64,000 bases of DNA from assembly GCF_001039355.2 (NCBI RefSeq), contig NW_019774236.1:123768-187767 (forward strand), written 5' to 3'. Every line of letters starts with the position of its first letter. Within the stretch, counting starts at the first letter, position 1. Made by a program: the position numbers and the translations under genes. This DNA is from Lingula anatina (Eukaryota; Brachiopoda; Lingulata; Lingulida; Lingulidae). Below, piece by piece: positions 13,701-23,332 of the stretch. The notes below the pieces were generated by a model. That model worked only from the letters and a program-made list of their open reading frames with translations. It was not told the origin of the DNA and did not search any database.

Positions 13701-15619
13701 ATCCATTTTGATTTGGCTCAAGTCCCTCTCACAAACTGGTGTGAAGGCGTCTATTATAGTCTGGCTTTGAGAAGCTCGCTAATCCAGACAGTGAGATAAT
13801 TCGGAGAGAATAGTGCTTTGAAACTATCAGCATAATCGTGCCTGCTCATTATTCTTCAGAAAGAAAAGCACAGTCTTAGACCCGACCCGTGAGCTTTTGT
13901 ATTTAGATACGGTCTTCTTCCTTTTACTTGATTATGAAAAATGTGCTGCCGAAGATAAAACTCCCAGCGGTGGTTGGTGTGCATATTACTGTATAGAAAC
14001 GAGCAGGTGCCCTGTCAAATTGTTTCCAAATACGGCCCAGTTTGGTCAATTATATCAATATTGAAAAGAAAGTTGTTCCTCTTGAATGATAGACCTACTT
14101 ACCAGCGCGGCCCCATGGGGGGGATGGGAGTTGAACATTTGTCAAATAAAAGAAGGGAATTAGGTGGTAATATTATTCCAGGGGTGAGCTCAAATTAACT
14201 GCTGTGTAGAGGGAATATATTTGTGCATTCAAATTCTTAAGTTCAGGCTATTCCTCAAAGAATTCCCCAGGGTCTGTTGGCAGTGAAAACAGCACATCAC
14301 AGCAGCTTAAAGGGTGGGGATTGCCTGTACTGTCCCTGGGGTGCATTCACCTAGTCCCCAGGGGTCTGGCCTGTTAAATTACCAGGTTTTCTGTGCGTGA
14401 TGATTACTGATTGTAATATTCCGCATGTTGATTAAATGCGTAGTGACAATTATTGTGAATGAAACGGTAGCCTAATAGCATACTCAAAAAGCATCGGTTT
14501 TGGTCATTTTGGTTTTGCACTGATCTTAAAAGGTTGGCAGAAAAGATTTAATTAAACAAGAATTGTATTAATTAATTTTTCTTTTCTCAAAGCCCACTGT
14601 TTACTTAAAAATTCCTATATGTGATACCCCCACCCCACCCCACCCCACCCCACCCCACCCCTCCCCTTCCAACCTGCACCCCCTCCAGCACAAATGCACC
14701 TGTGAGGTCCCCCCCCACCTCTACCCCCACCCCCACCCCTCCTTACCCATTGTCACCCACCCCTGAGGTGTCTTTCTGTCTTTCTCATGGTCTAGTAGTA
14801 AGGATCACACGCACCTGCAGAAATGACCCGTTTTCCCTGATTGACTGATGGATAATTGCATGAACCCATAAACATGTTAGAACTGCACTTCTACTAATGT
14901 TATTTGTGGGCGAATGCGACTTCCATCACTGTAGGAGAAATGTAGTTGATAACAGCTTGAACTAAACTAGATATTTCTGGAATTGTTTACACTATAGATT
15001 CTGAGAGTTACTGTCTACAAGATTTGTGCCATATGTTGATATTCATTGAATTGGTTGATTGAAACTGTTATGAGTCAACATCCAAGATTGATCAGTATTT
15101 TTGAAAACTGAATAAGACGAAGTAAACTGTTAAAAATGACATCTGATTATAATGTCTACAAATATAAGGAAAGCATGATTATGGTATACAGTGGAAAATA
15201 ACTGAAGCTGGGCAAAATCTGGGTTTTTTTTGATGTTGTATATTTTCTTAATACCACCTTCATTGAAATGACAAGTAAGAACATGTATCGATTTCTCATA
15301 ATGTAATTAAAAAAAAATCATTCACCTTTTTTTTTCTGCCTTTTTCCAGCCACTTAAGAATTCCTCAGACGCAGAGGAATTGAACGACATCAGTATTCGC
15401 ATCCCCTCCAGTAATCGCAACTCACGGTCCAGTCTAAACGCCATGAGCTACCCGACTAGTTCCAACAGCCGACCCAACAATATACAAACCACAGCCGTAG
15501 TGAGCATGCCCAACACGTCGCCTGGCAACATGGGAAACTCCCAGGATTCCCTTCACACGCCCAGCACGGCCAGCACAGTGTCCCCAGCAGGGGGCGTGGT
15601 GAGAATCTCCACCTTATAG
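4090..15619 (+). CDS. KCND: Voltage-gated A-type K+ channel Kv4/Shal, 3' part of gene
   Basis: This is the 3' half of a Shal-family channel gene. Exons: 4090-4252 or 4686-4848 (alternatives), 8534-8719, 10262-10411 and 15350-15619; optional 12815-12868 and 18832-18897. What is seen: the exit of the selectivity filter (YGD), the S6 helix with the PVPVIVSNF gating motif, the Kv4-specific stretch [11 protein letters not shown], the dileucine motif [16 protein letters not shown], a cysteine pair GCCARKS, and NSRSSLNAM near the end. The C-terminus VVRISTL resembles the vertebrate Kv4 terminus VRVSAL, a PDZ ligand. Shal channels carry subthreshold transient K+ current in neurons and muscle and bind KChIP and DPP partners. 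The 5' half, including the voltage sensor, is outside the window. Family assignment is very secure; the exact isoform set is inferred from splice sites. Confidence 0.96.
4686..4848 (+). CDS. KCND: Kv4 pore/S6 exon, version B (mutually exclusive)
   Basis: The acceptor is TTTGCAG at 4685 and the donor is GTATGA at 4849. It is 163 bp, the same length and phase as exon A. It encodes [16 protein letters not shown], the same S6, then [13 protein letters not shown]. This version is closer to vertebrate Kv4 ([21 protein letters not shown]). It differs from exon A at seven of 54 residues: four in the outer mouth just after the filter and three after S6. A 29 bp stretch (4747-4775) is identical to 4151-4179 of exon A, silent sites included. 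Confidence 0.94.
4849..8533 (+). other. Kv4 intron with CA-rich microsatellites
   Basis: Intron between pore exon B and the tail exon at 8534. It holds a diffuse CA/CATA-rich array (6631-6922), C-rich tracts near 6320-6360 and 7500-7515, and AT-rich DNA. No coding or RNA gene was recognised. Confidence 0.6.
6631..6922. repeat. Imperfect (CA)n / CACATA microsatellite
   Basis: About 290 bp of interrupted CA repeats with CATGGACACG islands. It produces spurious His/Thr-rich open frames on the plus strand. Confidence 0.85.
8534..8719 (+). CDS. KCND: Kv4 tail exon with dileucine motif
   Basis: The acceptor is TTACAG at 8533 and the donor GTAAGG at 8720. It is 186 bp, 62 codons, phase 0 at both ends. 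It begins [15 protein letters not shown], directly continuing QK from either pore exon. It includes a basic/acidic stretch [14 protein letters not shown] and ends [16 protein letters not shown]. The last part matches the conserved Shal dileucine motif known to direct dendritic targeting of Kv4 channels. Confidence 0.95.
8720..10261 (+). other. Kv4 intron; nothing beyond the MITE
   Basis: Intron sequence containing the MITE at 8950-9114. A pyrimidine tract (TTTTCTTCTCTCTCCAG) leads into the next exon. No other feature was recognised. Confidence 0.6.
8950..9114. mobile_element. MITE, hAT-like, family 1 copy 2, with 8 bp target duplication
   Basis: This is a 165 bp element, inverted relative to the copy at 92-260. 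It is flanked by perfect 8 bp direct repeats CAAGCCAT at 8942-8949 and 9115-9122. Eight-base target duplications and CAGGGG-type ends are the mark of hAT elements. The left end has lost the first three bases of the terminal repeat. It lies in the Kv4 intron before exon 10262. Confidence 0.88.
10262..10411 (+). CDS. KCND: Kv4 tail exon (DREFTDMDV...CCARKSSRK)
   Basis: The acceptor is CTCCAG at 10261 and the donor GTAAGT at 10412. It is 150 bp, 50 codons, phase 0. The start DREFTDMDV aligns with NHEFVDEQV of vertebrate Kv4.2. The middle is proline-rich ([10 protein letters not shown]) and the end [10 protein letters not shown] corresponds to the vertebrate CCSRRHKK segment. Confidence 0.92.
10412..12814 (+). 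other. Kv4 intron with (CA)n tract
   Basis: Intron with a pure CA repeat (10678-10714) and a short TA repeat near 12266-12280. The rest is AT-rich and without recognised features. Confidence 0.55.
12815..12868 (+). CDS. KCND: Candidate alternative last exon of Kv4 ([17 protein letters not shown], stop)
   Basis: A pyrimidine-rich acceptor (TCTATTTTTAG at 12814) precedes an in-frame 17-residue peptide and a TGA. Its [11 protein letters not shown] resembles the start of the main last exon ([11 protein letters not shown]), so it looks like a diverged duplicate of that exon's first part. Joined to the exon ending at 10411 it would give a channel lacking the SSLNAM region and the PDZ ligand. A cryptic donor GTAACC at 12857 is also possible, which would make it a cassette instead. 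No transcript evidence is available. Confidence 0.45.
   Translation, partial: TRESLETEDLNDINVTQ
12869..15349 (+). other. Kv4 intron; C-rich tract near 14.7 kb
   Basis: Intron-like DNA with C tracts near 13335 and the (CCCCA)n array at 14627-14763. No coding sequence recognised. Confidence 0.55.
14627..14763. repeat. (CCCCA)n / C-run array, potential G-quadruplex on the minus strand
   Basis: At least five consecutive CCCCA units are followed by further C runs of 3 to 7 separated by A, T or TC. Read on the minus strand this is a dense series of GGGG runs with one-base loops, the classic quadruplex pattern. It sits about 0.6 kb upstream of the last Kv4 coding exon. Confidence 0.75.
15350..15619 (+). 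CDS. KCND: Kv4 main last coding exon with PDZ-ligand C-terminus
   Basis: The acceptor is TTTTTCCAG at 15349. The reading continues in phase 0 from 10411 and stops at TAG 15617-15619, giving 89 residues. The stretch [11 protein letters not shown]...NSRSSLNAM aligns with QELSTIQIRC...NSRSSLNAK of Kv4.2. The last residues VVRISTL match the Kv4 class PDZ ligand (VRVSAL). A good internal donor (GTG/GTGAGA, cut after 15598) lies just before the ligand codons and could join in frame to 18832. Confidence 0.94.
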   Translation, partial: PLKNSSDAEELNDISIRIPSSNRNSRSSLNAMSYPTSSNSRPNNIQTTAVVSMPNTSPGNMGNSQDSLHTPSTASTVSPAGGVVRISTL

Positions 15620-18600
15620 CACAGAGGGTGTTGTGAGGACGGTGGGGCCCCCCTCCCCTGGGGGGTCTCACCCAGGGGGTCTCGGCAGGTCCTGCTAGGG
15701 TCTGTGGCGTAATGGGTACGTGGCTGTCAAGGTGCAACAGGTGACATGCCGCTACGGGGACACTCACACATTTACCTTCACTTACGGAATTATGAATAGT
15801 ATCGTTATATAGATATATAACATATTGCTTATCATGCATAGATATGTATTTTACATGTATTTGTGTGTGACAAACAATTCATATGGTGATGGTATAGGAG
15901 TCTTAATGTTTTGATTAGTCATGAAGTCGAATTTCAAACAGCCATTATGGTTGTTAGTATAGCTAATGTAGACTTTATTTAAGAAAAAAAAAACTGTTAC
16001 TGTATATAGTCTGTGGTCAGTCCTTTAGCACATAGTTCACATCTTTTATTACATTTGTACACTTCAATTCATGACATTAACGCATTTAGTTTATCTTTTA
16101 ATGCTAAGAAGTGTCTGCGTAAATGTACTGAAGTAGCCAGGCGTTGCTAGAGGATAAAGTGTAGGACTATCTCTCTTTTGAGGCAGTAGTGCTTTGAATT
16201 CTAGTGCTCAGTGAGCACACAATGTGATGTGACTGTTGTAAAACGGACTGCGATTGGCTCTCGCAAACCATGTGACCAGCTGTCACAGACAGGGGTTGCC
16301 ATGGTTGCCATTTATCTCTATTTTTAGTTAGCACTTATGTATAGGAAATTTTGGAAGAAATTGTGAATATGATTGACCTGCTGCATGTGAAATGCTCAGG
16401 CAAGTTTTTCCCGTCTAGGGAAAATTTTTAAAAACAGTACTTATTAGTGTGTTTGGGTGAGTTGGCATACATGTAGAATCTGTTTCCATTTTTAATGTAT
16501 ATACACTGTGTCTGATGGTTGTATTTGATGAACACTCAGTCTGATTTAGAGTAGAGGGAAACGTTTCCATGGATGTTTGAGAAATTGCACCTGGTTCCTA
16601 GCAGAAAAAGAAAGATAGAGTAGTAAATTGTGAGAAAAATAGAAAAAAGAGTGACAGTTTCACTGTAGTTGATGTGTCCACCTATTGCTATTATTTCTTC
16701 ACGCGGGATTGTTATCATTACAAACCATGTAGATCGAAGCGATTGTACACATGATACTAGCCGTAGTAGGGATGTTTATTTTTCTTCTTCATACTCAGTT
16801 TAATTTAACAACACCTTGGTTTTTGTTTGCAGTGTTGAAAGTGAAAGAGAGCCCTCTTCACTTCTTGTTTGTTCACTTAGTTGTTATTTGTTACATCTTC
16901 CTTTTTGTTAAAATTCCTTGGTTCTTATTTTTATGACAGAAGCCATAAACCACCTCTCTAGGTTCTAGAAAAATCAATTTCTTGTCACGTAACTTAGGTT
17001 TTACCTTGAAATGACATCCGCTGTTATTATACAGAACATTTCCACAAACCCACTCCGATACTGATTCAATTAAAGTGGCAGGAGCAAAAGGGTATCATTT
17101 CAAAAGGGTGATACCTATCCATTCATCCAGCTTCCATCTTACGTATCTATTTCAAGTACATTATAATCTGTTGATTTTATTTATTATCTGTATCTACAAT
17201 ATGTATTGTTTTAAGCAGTGATGACTTACTTATTTTCTGGACTTCATTCACAAAACAAAGGTCTTTTAAGCAAACCAGTTTACTTCACTTAGTTGGCTTG
17301 CAATTATATATTAATTTTTTTTCAATGAACCATTTTCTGCAGTCATTTTCTGCAGGTAGATGTAGAAATTTATTGCTCTTAGAATCCCCGTGTCACTGAT
17401 CAATATCTATGCTGACGTCACAGATGTTCATCACTTGTTTTCTATGTACAACTGGAAGGCACCGTTAAGCTGTGTATGAATTGCCCGATACCTTGTTATA
17501 CACCTGATTTTTCACCACTCTGTGTCCTTTTATTTCTGCTCTTTCTTAATTTTAAATGTTCATGCTATCTATTGATATTTAACTTTGTATTTTTACTTCT
17601 ACTGCCATGTTCTCTAGAGGCTGTTATAAAAATTTTGAAAGAATCTCAATTGTGATTTTAGGCTTCTTGCATAAAATTTATTATATATATTTAATTTATC
17701 TTTAAAACATTATAGTTGAATTACAATCATTGTTATAAGGGAAAGATTGAGGGTGAACATGAAGAACAATTACCTCGAAAAGTGAAATGTACTCGTGTGT
17801 AGATTTCAGCATAATATATTTCTTACGTACATGTTTTGTCTCCGGCAACTGTGTGCACTTTGACATGTTTGTGCTATCGCACACTTTTTACAGCCTTATA
17901 TGTATATGATCTTATTCATCTTACAAAATCATAGACAAATAGACATATGTATACAATTTTTAAATTAAATAATGAATGAATAGTGGATTGTGGGAAGGTC
18001 ATGTGATCACTGTGCGAGTTACGTTGTGTTAAAGAACCACCACAGTTAGAAGCATTCTGGAAGAATTCTCAATCTGGCAAACAATTTCGATTGACATTTA
18101 TTCATATGGAATGGAATTTTCATGGGTTGTTTACCAATATTTTAAACTTAACACTGGAGATGGGGGGGGGAGGTATGTATTTAATGCAGGTATTTTAACT
18201 TATCCTTTCTGATTCTTATAATTTACATATTCTTATCTTAAAGGATGAAGTCATTGAACGTTTTTTAAAGCCGTTGTTTGGTCAGTCTGTTGTGACGATG
18301 TGGAAATTATGACCTCAGTGAGCTGAAATTGAAATTTTTAATTAAAATTAAAATTTATTTTATTGTAGTAAAAAGATACATTGTCAAAATTCCAGTGCAT
18401 TTGTTTTATTCATGTATCATCTTTGTGGCTGCATCCTATCTGAACACCATGTATTTCAACCAGTAAAATGTTAACACTGAAAGCCGGTAATAGAATAAAC
18501 TTAAGTATTTTCTTCTATTATTTTTTGATGGTCAAAAGTAAAAAAAGAGCTTCCAGGATGCTTCTTGGTGGGTTATATCTGTTGATGGCTCATAAGATAG

Positions 18601-18831
18601 CCAAAATGTAGTGTTTTCATATATATGTTAACAGTGCATGCATAAGATAATGCATAATACTCAACTATTAGACTATTCTTCACTGTGCCAGCTATACTCC
18701 TTATGTTGTTTGATTGGTCCTTTGAATTTCAAAGCCTGTTATTCTTTCATTGGAACTGTTACAAGGCAAAAGCGCTATTTCTAGACTACATTTTTTTTCT
18801 TGTGTATTTTCTTTTTTTTTTTGTACCACAG
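15620..18831 (+). other. Kv4 3' untranslated region or last intron
   Basis: AT-rich DNA after the Kv4 stop with many ATTTA and TTATTTAT motifs. A possible polyadenylation signal AATAAA is at 18494-18499. No open frame of interest. It is probably 3' UTR of the main transcript, or an intron for the transcript using exon 18832. Confidence 0.5.
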
Positions 18832-18897
18832 GATTGTAAGCAATACAGAATCAACCAATCTTATCCGGTAAACTGTCAGAAACAGCCGATTCAATAA
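18832..18897 (+). CDS. KCND: Candidate alternative Kv4 C-terminal exon (DCKQYRINQSYPVNCQKQPIQ is 21 aa)
   Basis: A strong acceptor (TTTTCTTTTTTTTTTTGTACCACAG) is followed by 21 codons and TAA. The frame agrees with the internal donor at 15598/15599, so splicing would replace RISTL with a Cys- and Gln-containing tail and remove the PDZ ligand. An AATAAA lies at 19273-19278, 375 bp after the stop. It is supported by splice-site and frame logic only. I do not recognise the peptide. Confidence 0.35.
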   Translation, partial: DCKQYRINQSYPVNCQKQPIQ

Positions 18898-21063
18898 GAG
18901 AAAACCAAATGCAAAGTAAAGTCAATTTGGTCCCAAGGGCGGCATTAGACCTACCTGTAATCAGTCAATACTTCTCAATCTATTAATGGCGGCACTAAAT
19001 CACTTTTGCTGCATTTATACAAGTCGAGATCTAGAAGGTGCCAGAGACGACTGTACTGCGTCACAGTATTCTTTGATCATTATCAGAAAATACCCTACGT
19101 GACATGATGTGTGATAATTTTCACTTTGATATATTCATTAGTAACCAGTATACAAGACATACCTAGTCTCTTTCACTGTGAAATGATAATAACTTTGCTG
19201 AACTTCAGAATTAAAGAAACGGCCGCCCGTTGCCCCATCCTTGGCTGACGTGATTTGATGCACAAATACAAAAATAAAAGTTTCACAGTGATGACATAGA
19301 CTGACAGAGTGTTCACCTGTAGCTTAAACAAATAAGGGTGGGGTGCAGTTATATTTCACACCTGAATAATTAATTCCCAGTGTCATTTGTCTGTCCAGTC
19401 ACATTCACACTGGAATGATGGTAGGCATTTGTGGTGAATTTTTATGATATCCTACAAGAAACACTTGTTTTTTAATAAGTGCATAAAGGGACTAACTACC
19501 AAAATTTATGCCCCAAATTTCAGAGATTGTCCGAGAAACTTGCCCACCTCCCCTTATTTGCTGACAATCTTCGGGTTCATTACACATGGTCTGCGCAGAC
19601 AAGTACTCAGAACTGTTGACCTCCGCCAAGACGGGGTTCTGTCTTTTTTGGTTTGTTAGTTAATAGCTGAACTGAAAAAAAGTCACAGACAGGTTTTGAT
19701 AAAATTTTAAGGATAGGTCAGTAATGGGCTGACATTGAATTGTTTAGATTTTGGTGTTGGTCCATTTACTGATAACTGAGGAGAATTGAGCTGCCTTGGT
19801 GGAGATCTGCACGTTCTGAGCACCTTGGCGGAGGTCTGCACTCTCTTTGTAGCTTGGCTATGTAATCACTGTTGAATTAATGAGTTTATCTGGGACCACA
19901 TTTTGGCCGTTATTTTGGTTCAGCTATGAATTGGCCCATACCGGCTGCTGATTGCTAGCATCAATCTAATGTAGTCATTTTCACAGGTGCTTAGATTCTG
20001 TGTTTACTGCTGATGCTATGGCAACTGTCATTTGTTTTATTTATTAAGTTTCATTTACTGGAAACAATTGAAGTAGAGGTTGAACCACTGATTTTCTGTG
20101 ATCCTACCGTTGACTGTGGTATGGGAGTTTTTTCTTTAGAAAAATCTTTTGCATTTTTTGTGTGAAGTGTGAAATAAAGGGGGAAGGTCTTCTGGATCAT
20201 TTAGGAATATTATAATTTAGGAATATTTACATTATATGGTCTTTTTTTTTAAAAATATTCCATTATAACATTTGTGTTGACTAGTGTTGCTTATAAGAAA
20301 TGTTGAGGTAACTATCTCTACAACTATGAGATTTTTATGTATAATGTGACATGTATTGTACACTTTAACTGCCAGTATTATCTCACTCTGGGATTTGCAC
20401 ATTTTCTTGGATGTAGATGGGTCAGCAAATGTTATATTTACAAACTTTTTGACAACCTATAAAATTGTCATAAAATGTACTAAGTTTAAATTAACACAAT
20501 ATGGAAATAACTCATTTAAGTGGGACGGTACTTTGGGAAAAACAAGAGTAATGGACCGAAGTTGCCCCTAGAGAGTGCCCCCCCCCCCCCCCCAACACCC
20601 CCACCTTACTGTTAGGTTGTGTTTGACAACACGTGTGCAATATATTTACACATATTTAATGGAACTCACCCCTTTTTTATTACTTTTACTATATGAATGG
20701 TGAATGTTGCTGATAAACACGAGTATATCATACCACTATTGTACAGAAATAGCAGAGCATCCGAGAATCCTGCATGGTATATGTATATATGAGTTTCAAA
20801 CCTCGCACTTTTTTGAGATTTTAACTTACATTTAACATAAGTCTATTACAGTAACTGTAACATTATATTATCAGTCCAGGTAGTCTATTTGGCTTAGATG
20901 ATGAATTCATGCATTTACCATGAGATGTCACCGCTGCATATTAGTCTGTCTTGAGAGTCCAGTTTCCATCTATATTGCTGTGTTGGCAATTCATGTCTTG
21001 TTTCAATAAACCATGTTTAAATATACGAAATTACAGTCTTGTTCTTCATCGCCCCCCCCCCCC
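18898..21063. other. Intergenic DNA between Kv4 and the duplicated block
   Basis: AT-rich DNA with one inverted-repeat element (19618-19846), a C homopolymer at 20578-20594 and a second C run abutting the assembly gap. No gene recognised. Confidence 0.55.
19618..19846. mobile_element. Non-autonomous DNA element with CTCCGCCAAG / CTTGGCGGAG ends
   Basis: The left end reads GACCTCCGCCAAG and the right end CTTGGCGGAGGTCTGCAC, an inverted pair. A second, diverged right end (CTTGGTGGAGATCTGCAC) sits about 28 bp before it. Between them are the blocks TTTTGATAAAATTTTAAGGAT and GGTCAGTAATGGGC. From memory this layout matches a short transposon-like repeat very widespread in animal genomes. I cannot name the family with certainty. 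Confidence 0.55.
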
Positions 21064-21088
21064 NNNNNNNNNNNNNNNNNNNNNNNNN
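21064..21088. other. Assembly gap (25 N)
   Basis: Ns between a poly-C run and a poly-A run. It marks the left boundary of the first copy of the duplicated block. Confidence 0.99.
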
Positions 21089-21768
21089 AAAAAAAAAATA
21101 AAAATAATAATAATAATGATATTAGAGAAATAAAATACCAAATAATGGAGCCAAGAATTCATATCACTGGTTTTTCATGAAAGTCTCAAATCTGAGGATT
21201 AAGTAATAGGCAAAAATGAAGACTAAAAGGTTTTTCATGGTCTCTCAATAAGATGTTAAAACATTCATTATTGACTAAGAAAGTTGATATCGACAGCCAT
21301 ACCTTTAGATCCAACTTAAACGGACCTTGATCACATGTTCAAAGGGTAGAGTACCATCCATCCACGTGTGGGGCTTCGGGTATTCGGGTCTTGGAAGAAA
21401 CAAACCAATTCATTTAAGGAATTTAATTCCATTTTATTTTTCATGTTTAATATGATAGAGTTTAATTTTTATTTCAGACTTGATGTCGAATTCAACCTAT
21501 CAAAATTCCCTTTCACAGTAATCTGTGCACATAATAAAATAAGTATAATGAATAAAGGTATTTAAGACTGATGAAATTACGTTCTTCATTACATCTTGCA
21601 TGATACATTTCACGAGAACAAAATGATTCTTTGAAATCATGGCTGTCAAATAACATGATATGGGAGAATATGATCAAGAGAGGAGTTATGAAATAGTTGT
21701 ACACAAGCATATCTATCTCATACTTCAACTACTTTCACTTTGACTCCAGTTTCACTTTCACATCACAC

Positions 21769-23332
21769 TTATCCTCCACCTTTAAATATTGCATACAAAA
21801 TTGGCACAGCAATGGCTAAACCAGCATAGACCATGGTCACAGTAACAATAGAGTTGATTTTCATTTTCCACTCCAAGTTCTTCTCTGTGTACAACATAAT
21901 TTCCTCCATGTGTGGCCCAACATACACAACGTTCCCTGGAGTGTCACTGGCCTCGCGCACGGACAACAGGTGCTTGATCTCGGCCATCTGCTCCTCTAGG
22001 GCTTGGTCTTGGAGTTTCACAGCATTTATTATCTCTTCTGACTGTCTGTCCAAGAGCTCACTAGAAATACTCCGTGATGCATTCACTAGAGGTTTACTTT
22101 CACTTTGACTAGTTTCACTTTCATTTTGACTAGTTTCCCTTTCACTTTGACTTGAATGCCCTATAAGAAGACTGATATCATTGACAAATGTTTTCAGCCT
22201 GTCTTGCTGTCCCTGCACAGTTTCCGCCAGCTGTTCTATCCTTCCCTGTAATTCCTGCGACCCAGCAGAAGATGTCACTATACGTCTCAACTCTCGATTG
22301 CGAAGGTAATTAGCTATACTGTACCCCACAAATCCTGTTACTGTGACAACGCCTGAAAACAGTAAACTCCAGTTTTTGGTTCTCTCGGCTTTCAGCCTTT
22401 CTTTCTCATGACTTTCTCTATGTGCTGCTGATAGCTGCTGAAAACAGTTTCTCTCCGCCTCTTCAAATTCGCTCAGCTCCTCGGCCAGAGCGTTGTCCTG
22501 TGCAATAACTGTATACTCCTCTGTGATCAGCTTAAGAAATCGTTCTTCTCCCCTTTTGGTTTTGTCCAGCTCTAGTCTAATGGTATTTAGCTTTGTCTGC
22601 AGAGCAGTTCTCTCGTGCTGCTTGCTCCTCCTCTTCTCTTGATATGAAAGGAACTGCTCTTCAGCCTGTCACAGAGGAAAAATAGATGGACATAGAAAAC
22701 ATAAGAAAGGAACTTCCCAATGTAGCTCTCAATGTTGGATCAATAATGCTCTGACACTGGACTATTCTATTAATTACATCAAACTGGCAAAATCACCCCG
22801 AAGCAGCTTGCTATATGAGGATTACTAGAATATATCAAATATGAGCATCTCGTAAGAGGGAAAATATAGATAATGCTCAGCATGTCGTTAAGATATATTT
22901 ACCAGAATCATACGAGGATAAAAAGGACATAATAATGCAATTAACCACGCCCAATGTTAGGAAGCAATAAATAAATATAAAATACAAAAAGAGTCATGTC
23001 AGCAACAGTATATAGTCACTTAACGTGGACCATGTTTAAGTTTATCTTATCATTTAAGTTAAAAGAAATGCCAGTGATGCACGTGCAGTACATGTTACCT
23101 CAATGACTTTATGCTGGGCCGCTTTGATCTCCGTGAGTCCAAAGTAGTCTTCGAAGGCCTGTAGCCAGCGAGTCGCCCTCCCTCCTGTGGTGTCATTCAG
23201 CGCCTGATCCACCTTGGGCCAACCCGTTATCGGAGACGATGCAAAACGCCGACTGAAATGGTCCTGGGCAGGGAAAAACAGAGTTTGTCTTCGCCGGCTT
23301 AGCTGCCCCCACCTCCGTCCTAAGGCGGCCAT
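21769..23332 (-). CDS. CCDC51: CCDC51/MITOK mitochondrial K+ channel subunit, copy 1
   Basis: Exons (minus): 23332-23099 and 22665-21769, joined in phase 0, 376 aa (human about 411). Residues 1-33 are Arg-rich and lack acidic residues (MAALGRRWGQLSRRR...), as expected of a mitochondrial presequence. Around residue 60 is WLQAFEDYFGLTEIKAAQ, matching human WWDRYEEFVGLNEVREAQ. A long coiled coil (about 79-175) ends SAAHRESHEKERLKAERTKNW, nearly identical to the human segment, followed by a first membrane helix (about 178-198). A second coiled region with Ser/Glu repeats (SESETSQ-like) precedes a C-terminal helix ending PILYAIFKGGG (human PVLYMLFKAS). The known role is the pore-forming subunit of the mitochondrial ATP-sensitive K+ channel with ABCB8. 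The kelch gene lies 1.9 kb upstream on the same strand. Intact, with no stops. Confidence 0.93.
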
